DNA from: Planctomycetota bacterium
GTDB lineage: Bacteria > Planctomycetota > Planctomycetia > Planctomycetales > Planctomycetaceae
Reading direction: 5' to 3'
Assembly: GCA_014584345.1 (NCBI GenBank)
Contig: JACTNB010000021.1
Span: 62,001 to 126,000, forward strand
DNA length: 64,000 nt
Of this stretch, positions 45,964 to 54,792 are shown one piece after another. Made by a program: the position numbers and the translations under genes. How positions within the stretch are numbered: the stretch's first letter is position 1; the number at the start of each line of letters is the position of its first letter. The notes beneath the pieces are model-generated. The model saw only the letters and a program-made list of their open reading frames with translations. It did not search any database and was not told the DNA's origin.

Positions 45964-48285
45964 ATGAGTGCGAATGTTGAACAGCAGGGACGGGTAGAGC
46001 AGATGTCTTCAGTTCATCGCGAAGGGCAGCCGAGCGCCGGAGGCATGGAGGCGTACCAGTACGACGAAGGAATTACGCGGCAGTTTGTGACTGCGACGCT
46101 GGTCTGGGGAATGGTCGCCTTCCTGGTCGGTATCTATGTCGCCCTGCAATTGGTGGTGCCTCAGGCGACTTTTGGACTCGATTTTCTCACCTTTGGTCGC
46201 TTGCGACCGTTGCATACGAATGCGGCGATTTTCGCCTTCGCGGGGAATGCGATCTTTGCGGCGATCTATTATTCCACGCAACGCCTGTGCAAGGCGCGGA
46301 TGTGGAGCGATGTGCTGAGTCAACTGCATTTCTGGGGTTGGCAGTTGATCATCGTATGTGCGGCGGTCTCGTTACCGCTGGGAATCACTCAAAGCAAGGA
46401 ATATGCGGAACTGGAATGGCCGATCGATCTGTTGATCGCGGTGGTCTGGGTCGGATTTTTTGGTGTCAACTTCTTCATGACCCTGGTGAAGCGTCGGGAG
46501 CGCCACCTGTATGTCGCGTTGTGGTTTTATATTGCCACAATCGTGACCGTGGCCTTGCTGCATGTCTTCAATAATCTGGTGGTGCCCGTCGGGTTGTTCA
46601 AGAGCTATCCGATTTATGCCGGCGTCCAGGATGCCTTCATGCAGTGGTGGTACGGTCATAACGCGGTGGCTTTCTTTCTGACGACACCGTTCCTGGGGCT
46701 GATGTACTACTTCCTCCCCAAGGCGGCGAATCGCCCCGTGTTCTCGTACAAGTTGAGTATTTTGCACTTCTGGTCGCTGGTGTTTCTGTATATCTGGGCG
46801 GGGCCGCACCACCTGCATTACACGGCCTTGCCAGAATGGGCCTCTTCGCTGGGAATGGTCTTTTCGGTGATGTTGTGGATGCCCTCGTGGGGCGGAATGA
46901 TCAACGGTTTGCTGACCCTGCGCGGAGCCTGGCACAAGGTGACCGAAGATCCGGTGCTGAAGTTCTTCGTCGTCGGCTTGACATTCTACGGAATGTCGAC
47001 CTTCGAAGGGCCGATGCTGTCGGTGAAATCGGTAAATGCCTTGTCGCACTACACCGATTGGACAATCGCCCACGTCCATAGCGGCGCGTTGGGATGGAAC
47101 GGCTTCATGACGTTCGGCATGATTTACTGGCTGTTGCCGCGAATTTTTCAGACGGAACTCTACAGCCGCAAGCTGGCGGAATGGCATTTCTGGCTGGGGA
47201 CCATCGCGATCCTGTTGTACATCCTGCCGATATACTGGGCCGGAATCACGCAGGGACTGATGTGGTACGGTCTGACGGAGACCGGGCATCTGATGTATCC
47301 GGATTTCGTGGAGACCACACAGCGTCTGATGCCCTTTTACTGGATCCGCGTGGTCGCTGGGGTGTTGTACCTGGGTGGGGGCGCGCTATTGTCGATCAAT
47401 GTGGTGCGAACCTGGATGAGTCGTCCCGCGGTTTATGAATCTCCGGTCTATTATGCCCCAGCGTTGTCGCGCGATTACGTGGATCCCCCGGTGGCGGAAT
47501 CGGAACTGACTGCAGTGCTGAACGTGGCCAGAAAGCTGGATGTTTTTTCACGCATGGGCTGGCACCGCCGCTGGGAACGACTGCCGATGTACTTCACGTT
47601 CTGGGTGATCGTGGCGGTGGTGGCCGCTTCGCTGTTCGAAATAATTCCCACCTTCCTGATTCGCTCGAACGTGCCCACCATTGCTTCCGTGCAGCCCTAT
47701 ACGCCACTGGAACTGGTGGGGCGGGACATTTACGTTTCGGAAGGATGCTACAACTGCCATTCGCAAATGATTCGACCGATCCTGTCCGAGACGAAGCGAT
47801 TCGGCGATTATTCGAAGCCCGGCGAGTTTGTATACGACCGGCCATTTCAGTGGGGGTCTCGACGGATTGGTCCCGATCTGGCTCGCGAGGGAGGCAAGCA
47901 ATCGCATTTGTGGCACCTGGTGCACTTGCGGGAGCCGAGTTCCCTGGTCAAGGGTTCGATCATGCCCTCGTTTGCCTGGCTGGAACAGCGCGAACTGAAC
48001 TTCAAGACGATTCCGGATCGCGTTCGTGCCGCCAGTTTCCTTGGAGCACCGTATACGGACAGCGAGCTACAAAACGCAATTGAACTGGCCCACGCACAGG
48101 CACGTCAAATTGCCAAGGATATCGTGACCCAAAATGGTCCCGCGGGTCTGGAAGATAAACAAGTGGTGGCCCTGATTGCGTATTTGCAGCGGGTTGGCAC
48201 GGACTTGTTCAAGCCGGCTCCGGTTGCCGCCCCTGCGGAACAACCCGTCGCGGCGCAACCCGTGGAAAGCGAGCAGGCAAAATGA
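45964..48285 (+). CDS. ccoNO: cbb3-type cytochrome c oxidase, fused subunits I and II (CcoN-CcoO)
   Basis: 773 residues. The CcoN part (about 30-490) has about 12 membrane helices with the haem and copper ligands: LHTNAAIFAF, WWYGHNAVAFFLT, GPHHLHYT and AHVHSGALGWNG. After a linker, the CcoO part has one membrane helix (about 545-565). It carries a single c-haem site CYNCH (Cys595) and the Met-containing SIMPSFAWL. It reduces O2 to water with high affinity while pumping protons. The fusion is in frame, with no stop or internal start, and similar I/II fusions are known in other bacteria. ccoQ starts in the stop codon (ATGA). Confidence 0.95.
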   Translation: MSANVEQQGRVEQMSSVHREGQPSAGGMEAYQYDEGITRQFVTATLVWGMVAFLVGIYVALQLVVPQATFGLDFLTFGRLRPLHTNAAIFAFAGNAIFAAIYYSTQRLCKARMWSDVLSQLHFWGWQLIIVCAAVSLPLGITQSKEYAELEWPIDLLIAVVWVGFFGVNFFMTLVKRRERHLYVALWFYIATIVTVALLHVFNNLVVPVGLFKSYPIYAGVQDAFMQWWYGHNAVAFFLTTPFLGLMYYFLPKAANRPVFSYKLSILHFWSLVFLYIWAGPHHLHYTALPEWASSLGMVFSVMLWMPSWGGMINGLLTLRGAWHKVTEDPVLKFFVVGLTFYGMSTFEGPMLSVKSVNALSHYTDWTIAHVHSGALGWNGFMTFGMIYWLLPRIFQTELYSRKLAEWHFWLGTIAILLYILPIYWAGITQGLMWYGLTETGHLMYPDFVETTQRLMPFYWIRVVAGVLYLGGGALLSINVVRTWMSRPAVYESPVYYAPALSRDYVDPPVAESELTAVLNVARKLDVFSRMGWHRRWERLPMYFTFWVIVAVVAASLFEIIPTFLIRSNVPTIASVQPYTPLELVGRDIYVSEGCYNCHSQMIRPILSETKRFGDYSKPGEFVYDRPFQWGSRRIGPDLAREGGKQSHLWHLVHLREPSSLVKGSIMPSFAWLEQRELNFKTIPDRVRAASFLGAPYTDSELQNAIELAHAQARQIAKDIVTQNGPAGLEDKQVVALIAYLQRVGTDLFKPAPVAAPAEQPVAAQPVESEQAK

Positions 48286-48458
48286 TCAGGGATATTTTGC
48301 GGGAAGTGGATTACAGCACGTTCGCGACGTTGGCGTTGTTGCTGTTTGTGCTGGCATTCGTGGCGGCAGGGATCAAAACCCTGTGGTTGACAAGTCGGGA
48401 AGAATCGTGCGAGCAGGCGAATATTCCCCTATCCGATGGCAAGCGGAGCGATCAATGA
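48282..48458 (+). CDS. ccoQ: cbb3 oxidase small subunit CcoQ-like
   Basis: 58 residues, one membrane helix (TFATLALLLFVLAFVAAGIKTLWL) and a charged tail. The ATG overlaps the ccoNO stop (ATGA) and its own TGA overlaps the ccoP ATG (ATGA), which is strong evidence that it is real. Position, size and topology fit CcoQ/FixQ, which stabilises the complex; primary sequence conservation is low. Confidence 0.82.
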   Translation: MIRDILREVDYSTFATLALLLFVLAFVAAGIKTLWLTSREESCEQANIPLSDGKRSDQ

Positions 48459-49105
48459 GTCAAGGCGAAACGCAAATCGAAAGTGACGAGCTACTGACGG
48501 GGCACCTGTACGATGGCATTCAGGAGTACGACAATCCTCTACCAGGCTGGTGGACCATGCTGTTCCTGCTCACCATCATTTATTCGGTGCTGTACCTGAT
48601 CTATTTCCACAGCGGGAAGGTCGATCGCAGCATGATCGACTCCTACGATCTGGCGGTGGCCGATAACCTCCGCGTGCAGTTTGCCGAAATTGGCCAACTC
48701 AATCCTGATCGTGAAACCATCCTGACGTACATCGACGACCCCAAGTGGAGCATGGTGGGCAAGGCGGTGTACCAGATGCATTGCACTTCCTGTCATGGAG
48801 CGAATGGCGAGGGAAAGATCGGCCCGAATCTTACCGACAACCTCTGGAAGAATGTGAAAGTGGTCGAGGATATCGCGAAGGTCGTCAGCGAAGGGGCCGC
48901 CGGGAATGCGATGCCCTCCTGGAAAACCCGTTTGCATCCCAACGAGATCGTCCTGGTGGCCTCATATGTGGCTTCGCTGAGGGGCACGTTGCCCGCCGGT
49001 ACGGGAAAAATCATTCCGGGGGAAGTCCCCATTCCACATTGGGGAGAACCGCCCGCAACGGAGCAGGCCCCGGCTGATGCCGTGGGGTCACAGGAGTCGA
49101 AGTAA
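48455..49105 (+). CDS. ccoP: cbb3 oxidase subunit III (CcoP), single c-haem
   Basis: 216 residues. The N-terminal YDGIQEYDNPLPGWWTMLFLLTIIY followed by a membrane helix is typical of CcoP. One c-type haem site CTSCHG (Cys110) is followed by NAMPSWKTRL with the distal Met. Classical CcoP has two haem domains; here there is one. The ATG at 48455 overlaps the ccoQ stop, and the frame upstream of it is not coding. It passes electrons to CcoO. Its stop overlaps the ccoG start (TAATG). Confidence 0.93.
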   Translation: MSQGETQIESDELLTGHLYDGIQEYDNPLPGWWTMLFLLTIIYSVLYLIYFHSGKVDRSMIDSYDLAVADNLRVQFAEIGQLNPDRETILTYIDDPKWSMVGKAVYQMHCTSCHGANGEGKIGPNLTDNLWKNVKVVEDIAKVVSEGAAGNAMPSWKTRLHPNEIVLVASYVASLRGTLPAGTGKIIPGEVPIPHWGEPPATEQAPADAVGSQESK

Positions 49106-50487
49106 TGGCGAACGCATTGTTGCAAGCCGAAGAACATGTCCTGAGTACGCTGGAAAATGATGGCACGCGACGCTGGCTGTATCCCCGGCTCTCCGCTGGA
49201 CCGTACTGGCATGCCCGACGCATTGTCGGTTTTCTGCTGATTGCGCTGTTCGTGGCCTTGCCGCATCTGCAGATGCGGGGCAAGCCGATGATTCTGCTGG
49301 ACATTACACGCCGAGAGTTCACCTTCTTCGGCTTCACGTTCCTGCCCACGGATACGTTGCTGCTGGCCTTGTTCATGATCTGCGTGTTCCTGGCGATATT
49401 TCTGCTGACGGCATTGTTTGGTCGCGTCTGGTGTGGCTGGGCCTGTCCTCAAACCGTGTATCTGGAATTTGTCTATCGTCCGATCGAACGGTTGTTGATG
49501 GGGACCCGCGGAAAGGGAGGAGTCCCCTCCAAGGCGGTTCCGGGATGGCGCCGAGTGGTTCTATATGCCACTTACCTGGTGCTGTCGATGCTGTTGGCGC
49601 ACACGTTTCTGGCCTACTTCGTGGGAGTGGAGGCGTTGTCCCGTTGGGTAAGGCAATCTCCCTTCGAACACCCGGCCCCATTTCTGGTGATGGCGTTGAC
49701 GACCGGCCTGATGATGTTCGATTTCAGTTTTTTTCGAGAGCAGTTGTGCCTGATTGCCTGCCCCTACGGGCGGTTTCAGTCGGTGCTGCTGGATCGCAAG
49801 TCCCTAATCGTGGCCTACGACAGAAACCGGGGGGAACCTCGCGGCAAATTGCAGAAGAATTTGCCGATTGTGGATGCCCCGACGGGAGACTGCGTCGATT
49901 GTGGCCTGTGCGTGAAAACATGCCCGACGGGTATTGATATCCGCAATGGACTGCAAATGGAATGTATTCATTGCACCCAGTGCATGGATGCCTGCGATGC
50001 GGTCATGAAACGGGTGCAGCGTCCGCCGGGCTTGATCCGGTATTCCAGTCAGGATGCGATTGCCGGAAAGCCGCAGCGATACCTGCGTCCCCGCGTAATC
50101 ATCTACCCGGTGCTGCTCACAATTCTATTGGGCATTTTTGTATACAACCTTTCGATGAAGAAGTCGTTTGATGTGACGCTGCTGCGAAACTACGGCAGTC
50201 CGTACACGGTTGGAATCGATGGGCAAATCGAAAATTCGTTACGGATTAAGCTGGTCAATCGGTTGGAGACACCCGATGAATTTGAAATCCGTTTCCTGCA
50301 TCCAGGGAACGTGATGCTGGATCGTGACACGGCAATTGTGCTGGCGGGCCGGGAAACACGCACCGAGCCGATTCTCGTTACGGTCCCCCGCGAGGAATTC
50401 ACGTTTGGACGACTGGCCGCGGAAATCGAAATCCGCAGCCGTTCCGGAGATAGAAGGGTCGTGACATGTCAACTACTGGGACCGTAA
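49105..50487 (+). CDS. ccoG: Cytochrome c oxidase accessory protein CcoG (FixG)
   Basis: 460 residues. Membrane helices are near 30-50, 85-110 and 155-175, with a late helix near 335-355. Cys motifs are CGWACPQTVYLEFVYRPIERL and the two 4Fe-4S ferredoxin clusters CVDCGLCVKTCP and CIHCTQCMDACD. A C-terminal Ig-like domain (about 360-460) is exported. CcoG acts in Cu(II) reduction for cbb3 assembly. fixH overlaps its end by 22 nt. Confidence 0.95.
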   Translation: MANALLQAEEHVLSTLENDGTRRWLYPRLSAGPYWHARRIVGFLLIALFVALPHLQMRGKPMILLDITRREFTFFGFTFLPTDTLLLALFMICVFLAIFLLTALFGRVWCGWACPQTVYLEFVYRPIERLLMGTRGKGGVPSKAVPGWRRVVLYATYLVLSMLLAHTFLAYFVGVEALSRWVRQSPFEHPAPFLVMALTTGLMMFDFSFFREQLCLIACPYGRFQSVLLDRKSLIVAYDRNRGEPRGKLQKNLPIVDAPTGDCVDCGLCVKTCPTGIDIRNGLQMECIHCTQCMDACDAVMKRVQRPPGLIRYSSQDAIAGKPQRYLRPRVIIYPVLLTILLGIFVYNLSMKKSFDVTLLRNYGSPYTVGIDGQIENSLRIKLVNRLETPDEFEIRFLHPGNVMLDRDTAIVLAGRETRTEPILVTVPREEFTFGRLAAEIEIRSRSGDRRVVTCQLLGP

Positions 50488-50996
50488 ACCACAATCAGCG
50501 AAGTATGGAGATCCGCTCCCGCATTCTCTGGGTCGGTATGATCGTGGGGCTGCTGTCGCTGCAGATCCTGTGCTGCCTGATCGGGGTGCTGGCCGCGACG
50601 GGGACGCCATCCCTGGCCGTGATTCCGAATTATCATCAGCAGGCAATGCACTGGGATGAAGCGAAAGCCGCGGTCGCGGCGAGCGCAGCGCTGAACTGGC
50701 AAACGCGGATTGAGGTTTCCGAGCCAATCGACATTTATGGCAATCGGCGGATCCAGGTAAGACTCTCACGCGAGGATGCCTCTCCCGTCGAAATTTCGGG
50801 CCTGCGATTGCTGATGTTTCATCATACCCGCGTGCAGGATGTGATTGAGATGCGTCTGCAAGCCGAATCGGCCGGGCTGTATTCCGGGGTGGCGGTCATG
50901 CGTCAGGAGGGCCTCTGGGATATTCGGCTGCAATCCGAAGAACACAACGGGCATTATCTGCATACCGAAATCCTGCAGATTCCCGCGACTCGGTAA
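50466..50996 (+). CDS. fixH: FixH/CcoH-family cbb3 assembly protein
   Basis: 176 residues. One N-terminal membrane helix (ILWVGMIVGLLSLQILCCLIGVL) is followed by an exported domain with VIPNYHQQAMHWDEAKAAVAAS, a FixH-like start, and a beta-rich C terminus ending in GLWDIRLQSEEHNGHYLHTE. It aids cbb3 oxidase assembly. It overlaps ccoG by 22 nt. Confidence 0.88.
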   Translation: MSTTGTVNHNQRSMEIRSRILWVGMIVGLLSLQILCCLIGVLAATGTPSLAVIPNYHQQAMHWDEAKAAVAASAALNWQTRIEVSEPIDIYGNRRIQVRLSREDASPVEISGLRLLMFHHTRVQDVIEMRLQAESAGLYSGVAVMRQEGLWDIRLQSEEHNGHYLHTEILQIPATR

Positions 50997-51050
50997 CATC
51001 AATTGGAAGTAGAGTAGACGACTCTCGTTTCCTGGAAGTGAAAACGACCG

Positions 51051-51914
51051 ATGACGAACCTGGTCGAAATGTGGCCTTTAATGATTGCCGTGGTTTCCGC
51101 CAGCCTGGCGGGAAGTCCGCATTGCGTAGGGATGTGCGGTCCTTTCGCGATACTTTCGAGCGGCGCGACGGGGCACTCGAAAGTATCGAGCGGCAAGGGG
51201 CTGCTGTTCTATCATGCCGGGCGAGGCTTCACGTATGCCGGGCTGGGCCTGTTTGCGGGTCTGGCGGGTGCCTGGTTCGATTGGGGAAGTGGCATGCTGG
51301 GCTGGCAGCGCGGAGCAGCCTGGTTAGCCGGCGTCAGTATGATACTGTTTGGCTGCCTGGCGCTGCCCCGGTTGCGGCGGATGGGGAATCTGCATTTTTC
51401 CCTGCCGCCCTTCGTGGGGCGAACTGTCCGCGAGATGTATCGTCTGACGGGTGGACTGTCGGGGTCTAGACGTGCCTTTGCCATTGGCGCGGTGACGGGG
51501 TATTTGCCCTGCGGCTGGCTCTACGCTTTTCTGCTGCTGGCAGTGAGTACCTCACATCCGATTTCGGGCGCGGGCGTGATGCTGGCATTCTGGTTGGGAA
51601 CCATTCCCGCCCTGACGGCTGTCGGCTGGGGAGGGAAGCATGTGTCCGATCGTTGGAAGACGTGGATGCCCTACGGGACAGCCGTGATGTTTATTCTTGC
51701 CGGTCTCTTGACTGTAACCGGTCGCGCCTCGGCGATGTTTGATGATTTGAAGTTGATCGTGGAACGCACGGAGCAGCCGGCGGAGGCCTTGCGGCAAATT
51801 CAGCAGCACCCCTTGCCCTGCTGCCAGCACCGCCTGAGTGGAATTCCGTCGACGGAGTCCGTGAGCGGATCCCGCCAGGAAATAGGGACCGAGGCATGTC
51901 CCGCGAAGAACTGA
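51051..51914 (+). CDS. TauE/SafE-like membrane protein (COG2836 type) of cbb3 operons
   Basis: 287 residues with about six membrane helices. SLAGSPHCVGMCGPFAILSSG is the signature HCxGMCGP of this group, which recurs next to ccoI and ccoS. GAVTGYLPCGWLYAFLLLAV is a second conserved Cys helix. A role in copper delivery for the oxidase is likely from context. The C-terminal tail (about 250-287) is polar with a Cys-Cys pair. It overlaps ccoI by 19 nt. Confidence 0.85.
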   Translation: MTNLVEMWPLMIAVVSASLAGSPHCVGMCGPFAILSSGATGHSKVSSGKGLLFYHAGRGFTYAGLGLFAGLAGAWFDWGSGMLGWQRGAAWLAGVSMILFGCLALPRLRRMGNLHFSLPPFVGRTVREMYRLTGGLSGSRRAFAIGAVTGYLPCGWLYAFLLLAVSTSHPISGAGVMLAFWLGTIPALTAVGWGGKHVSDRWKTWMPYGTAVMFILAGLLTVTGRASAMFDDLKLIVERTEQPAEALRQIQQHPLPCCQHRLSGIPSTESVSGSRQEIGTEACPAKN

Positions 51915-54373
51915 GCAAGGCGGCAACCGTGGACTCGCCCGAGGCAGTGGCATGCGTGCATTGCGGCCTTCCGGTCCCCGCTGCGATGCGGCATCCGGAA
52001 AACAAACGGCATTTCTGCTGTCATGGCTGCGAAGTGGCATATGCCATACTGGGCGAGGACGAGGAACTCCGCCGGGAGTGGCAGCGGCGCGCATCCCAGG
52101 AACCGGTAGCGGCCGATTATGCGGAGTGGCTGCATCCAGAATTCCAGTCGCGTTACGTGACGCGGATTACGCCTGAACATCATTGCGTGGAATGGACTCT
52201 TGCCGGCCTGTATTGTGCGGGTTGTGTGCTGGCAATCGAAAAACTGCCTCGCTTTCTGCCCGGGGTGCAGGAGTCTCGCGTGAATCTGACAACCGCGCGC
52301 GTCCGTGTGTCGTGGAATCCCCAACAGGTCGAACTACCAGAAATTGCCAGAACCCTGGATCGCCTGGGGTACAAGCCGCATGCCCTGGACGAAGATGAAA
52401 ATGCGGCGACGGAACGCGCGGAATCCCGTCGACGGCTCGTGCACATCGCCATCGCAGGGGCCTGCGCGGGGAATGCCATGCTGGTGGCGTTCCCCATGTA
52501 TTACGGGTTTTTCAGTGGAATCGCCGACGAGCATCTTCAATTATTCCGCTGGACGAGTGCCGGACTGGCCGCAGTCTCGCTGTTCTGGCCCGGGGCCGTC
52601 TTCTTTCGGAATGCCTGGCGCGCGATGTGCACGCGTACGCCACACATGGATATTCCCGTTGCGGTGGGACTGTCCGCCGGGGGGGCGATGGGCCTTGTGA
52701 ACACAATTCTGGGGCGGGGAGAAATCTACTTCGATTCCATCACCGTGCTGGTGTTTCTGCTGCTGGTGGGGCGTTATGTGCAGTATTGCCAACAGCGCAA
52801 GGCCATTCGTCAGGTTTCGTTGTTGAACGCATTGACACCCCGCTGGGCGCGCCGCTACCCCTCGAATTCCGCTGGGGAAATTACAGCGGAAAGGACAGCC
52901 GAAGTGATCCCGTTATCCGCCGTGCGCGTGGGGGACTGGCTTGAAGTCCGGGCAGGGGATCTCATACCGGTGGATGGGCGGATTCTGCGGGGCGCGACCA
53001 CGCTGGATCAATCCATCCTGACGGGAGAAGCGGTGGCAATTCCCGCCGGACCTGACACTCCCGTTGCCGCCGGCACCACCAACGTGACCGCCCCTGTGGT
53101 GATGATCGCGGAAAGCACTGCAGGCCAGTCGCGCGTGGCTGAGATTGCCCGACTGATCGAGTCGAGTATGCAATCCAAGACACCCACGGTGCAGTTTGCG
53201 AATGCCATCGGGGGTTACTTCGTCGCGGTGGTGCTGTTGCTGGCGGGAATCACTCTTCTGGCCTGGTGGTCCACCAGTGTTGAAACAGCACTCAATCATG
53301 CCATGGCCTTGCTGATCGTGGCGTGTCCCTGTGCGCTGGGGCTGGCAACTCCCTTCACGGTGGCCATTGCCCAGGCGCGTGCCGCACGACGGCAGATCTT
53401 GATCAAGTCGGGAGACGCGTTGGAACTGCTGGCGCGACCGGGGGAACTCTGGCTCGACAAAACAGGCACCTTGACAGAAGGACGCCTCCGCCTGCTGGAC
53501 TGGCAGGGTGCGGACGATGTAAAAGCTGGGGTGATGGCTCTGGAGCGACAGGTGGTGCATCCCGTGGCGGTTGCCCTGACACGCGATTTGCAGGTCTCGC
53601 CCGCTGAGGAAGTGGAGCCTCCCCGGGATGTGCTGGCCTTGCCCGGCCTGGGATTACAGGGAACCTGGCGTGGCGGCTGTCTGCTGGTCGGCTCGGATCG
53701 ACTGCTGTCGGAGCGAGCCCTGAATATCCGCGAGGATTTTCAAGCCGCCCTGGAGAACTATGTCTCGCGGGGGTGGACTCCGCTCGTCGTTGCCCTGGAA
53801 GGGGACGTTCAAGCCGTCTGCGCGGTGGGGGACCGTCTTCGCGAGGAGGCGGCGGATGTTTCCCGGAAATTGGCTGACGCGGGCTGGCAACTGGGGATGT
53901 TGTCGGGCGATCATCCCGATGTCGTGCGCTGTGTCGCGGCAGAAGTTGGCATTCCCGCAGAGCGGGCCTTGGGGCGCGTCAGTCCCGAGGAAAAACTGGT
54001 CCGGGTGCAACAGGCCGGCTCGTCGGGGACGGTGGTGATGGTGGGGGATGGTGTGAACGACAGCGCCGCGCTGGCGGCCGCGTCGGTCGGAATTGCCGTA
54101 CATGGGGGGGCTGCGGTCAGTCTGCAAGCCGCCGATGTGTATATCAACCGCCCGGGGCTGGAACCCTTGCATCAGTTGATGATCGCCTCCCGGCAAACCG
54201 TGCGGACAATTTATCGCAACTTTGCGGTCTCCCTCGGCTATAATTCCCTGGCGGCCTTGCTGGCGATGACGGGGGTGATCAATCCGATCATTGCGGCAGT
54301 GCTGATGCCCTTGAGTTCCCTGTCGGTGCTGATTATTGCTTCGCTGAACCCCGCGTTTCGAGGTCGATCATGA
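51896..54373 (+). CDS. ccoI: Copper-transporting P1B-type ATPase CcoI/FixI
   Basis: 825 residues. A Cys-rich N-terminal segment (CVHCGLPV and HFCCHGCEVAY) precedes an HMA domain with LYCAGCVLAIEKLP. Membrane helices follow, with the Cu-binding CPC at 477-479 (VACPCALGLATPF). The phosphorylation loop DKTGTLTEG has Asp521, VVHPVAVAL has the HP motif, and MVGDGVNDSAALAAAS is the hinge. CcoI supplies copper for the CuB site of cbb3 oxidase. It ends in an ATGA overlap with ccoS. Confidence 0.95.
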   Translation: MSREELSKAATVDSPEAVACVHCGLPVPAAMRHPENKRHFCCHGCEVAYAILGEDEELRREWQRRASQEPVAADYAEWLHPEFQSRYVTRITPEHHCVEWTLAGLYCAGCVLAIEKLPRFLPGVQESRVNLTTARVRVSWNPQQVELPEIARTLDRLGYKPHALDEDENAATERAESRRRLVHIAIAGACAGNAMLVAFPMYYGFFSGIADEHLQLFRWTSAGLAAVSLFWPGAVFFRNAWRAMCTRTPHMDIPVAVGLSAGGAMGLVNTILGRGEIYFDSITVLVFLLLVGRYVQYCQQRKAIRQVSLLNALTPRWARRYPSNSAGEITAERTAEVIPLSAVRVGDWLEVRAGDLIPVDGRILRGATTLDQSILTGEAVAIPAGPDTPVAAGTTNVTAPVVMIAESTAGQSRVAEIARLIESSMQSKTPTVQFANAIGGYFVAVVLLLAGITLLAWWSTSVETALNHAMALLIVACPCALGLATPFTVAIAQARAARRQILIKSGDALELLARPGELWLDKTGTLTEGRLRLLDWQGADDVKAGVMALERQVVHPVAVALTRDLQVSPAEEVEPPRDVLALPGLGLQGTWRGGCLLVGSDRLLSERALNIREDFQAALENYVSRGWTPLVVALEGDVQAVCAVGDRLREEAADVSRKLADAGWQLGMLSGDHPDVVRCVAAEVGIPAERALGRVSPEEKLVRVQQAGSSGTVVMVGDGVNDSAALAAASVGIAVHGGAAVSLQAADVYINRPGLEPLHQLMIASRQTVRTIYRNFAVSLGYNSLAALLAMTGVINPIIAAVLMPLSSLSVLIIASLNPAFRGRS

Positions 54374-54537
54374 GTGTCATTTATGTGGCGTTGCCGCTGG
54401 CCCTGCTGCTTTCCCTGGCCGCGGTTGCGGCGTTTATCTGGTCCGTGCATGATGGACAACTCGACGACATGGAAACACCGGCAATACGCATGCTGCAGGA
54501 ACAATCTCCGCCACTCAAGGAACAACGGGAAAAATAA
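54370..54537 (+). CDS. ccoS: cbb3 oxidase maturation protein CcoS
   Basis: 55 residues. MSVIYVALPLALLLSLAAVAAF is a membrane helix, followed by IWSVHDGQLDDMETPAIRML, a near-consensus CcoS stretch (W-x5-GQ-DD-E-P). The ATGA overlap with ccoI couples translation. CcoS is needed for cofactor insertion into the oxidase. It is the last gene of the operon. Confidence 0.92.
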   Translation: MSVIYVALPLALLLSLAAVAAFIWSVHDGQLDDMETPAIRMLQEQSPPLKEQREK

Positions 54538-54792
54538 ACACTTCGCATGCCCCCGCGCTGCTTCGGGAATTGCCCCCCCCCCGGAGTTTTAATGCCCACA
54601 GAACCAATCCAGATGCCGCGGCACCCGCATTTCCCACCACGCGATGCGCAGCAAGGTTGTCTTCTCGCGCATCAGCAGTCATGATGTGAGGCATCAACAC
54701 ATGGGCATTCTCTGAATATGGGGACAGGGCAATTTCCCCGGGAGAATCCAGAGAGGACATTTGCCTCGAGCAATTGACGCGGGAGTGACAAC

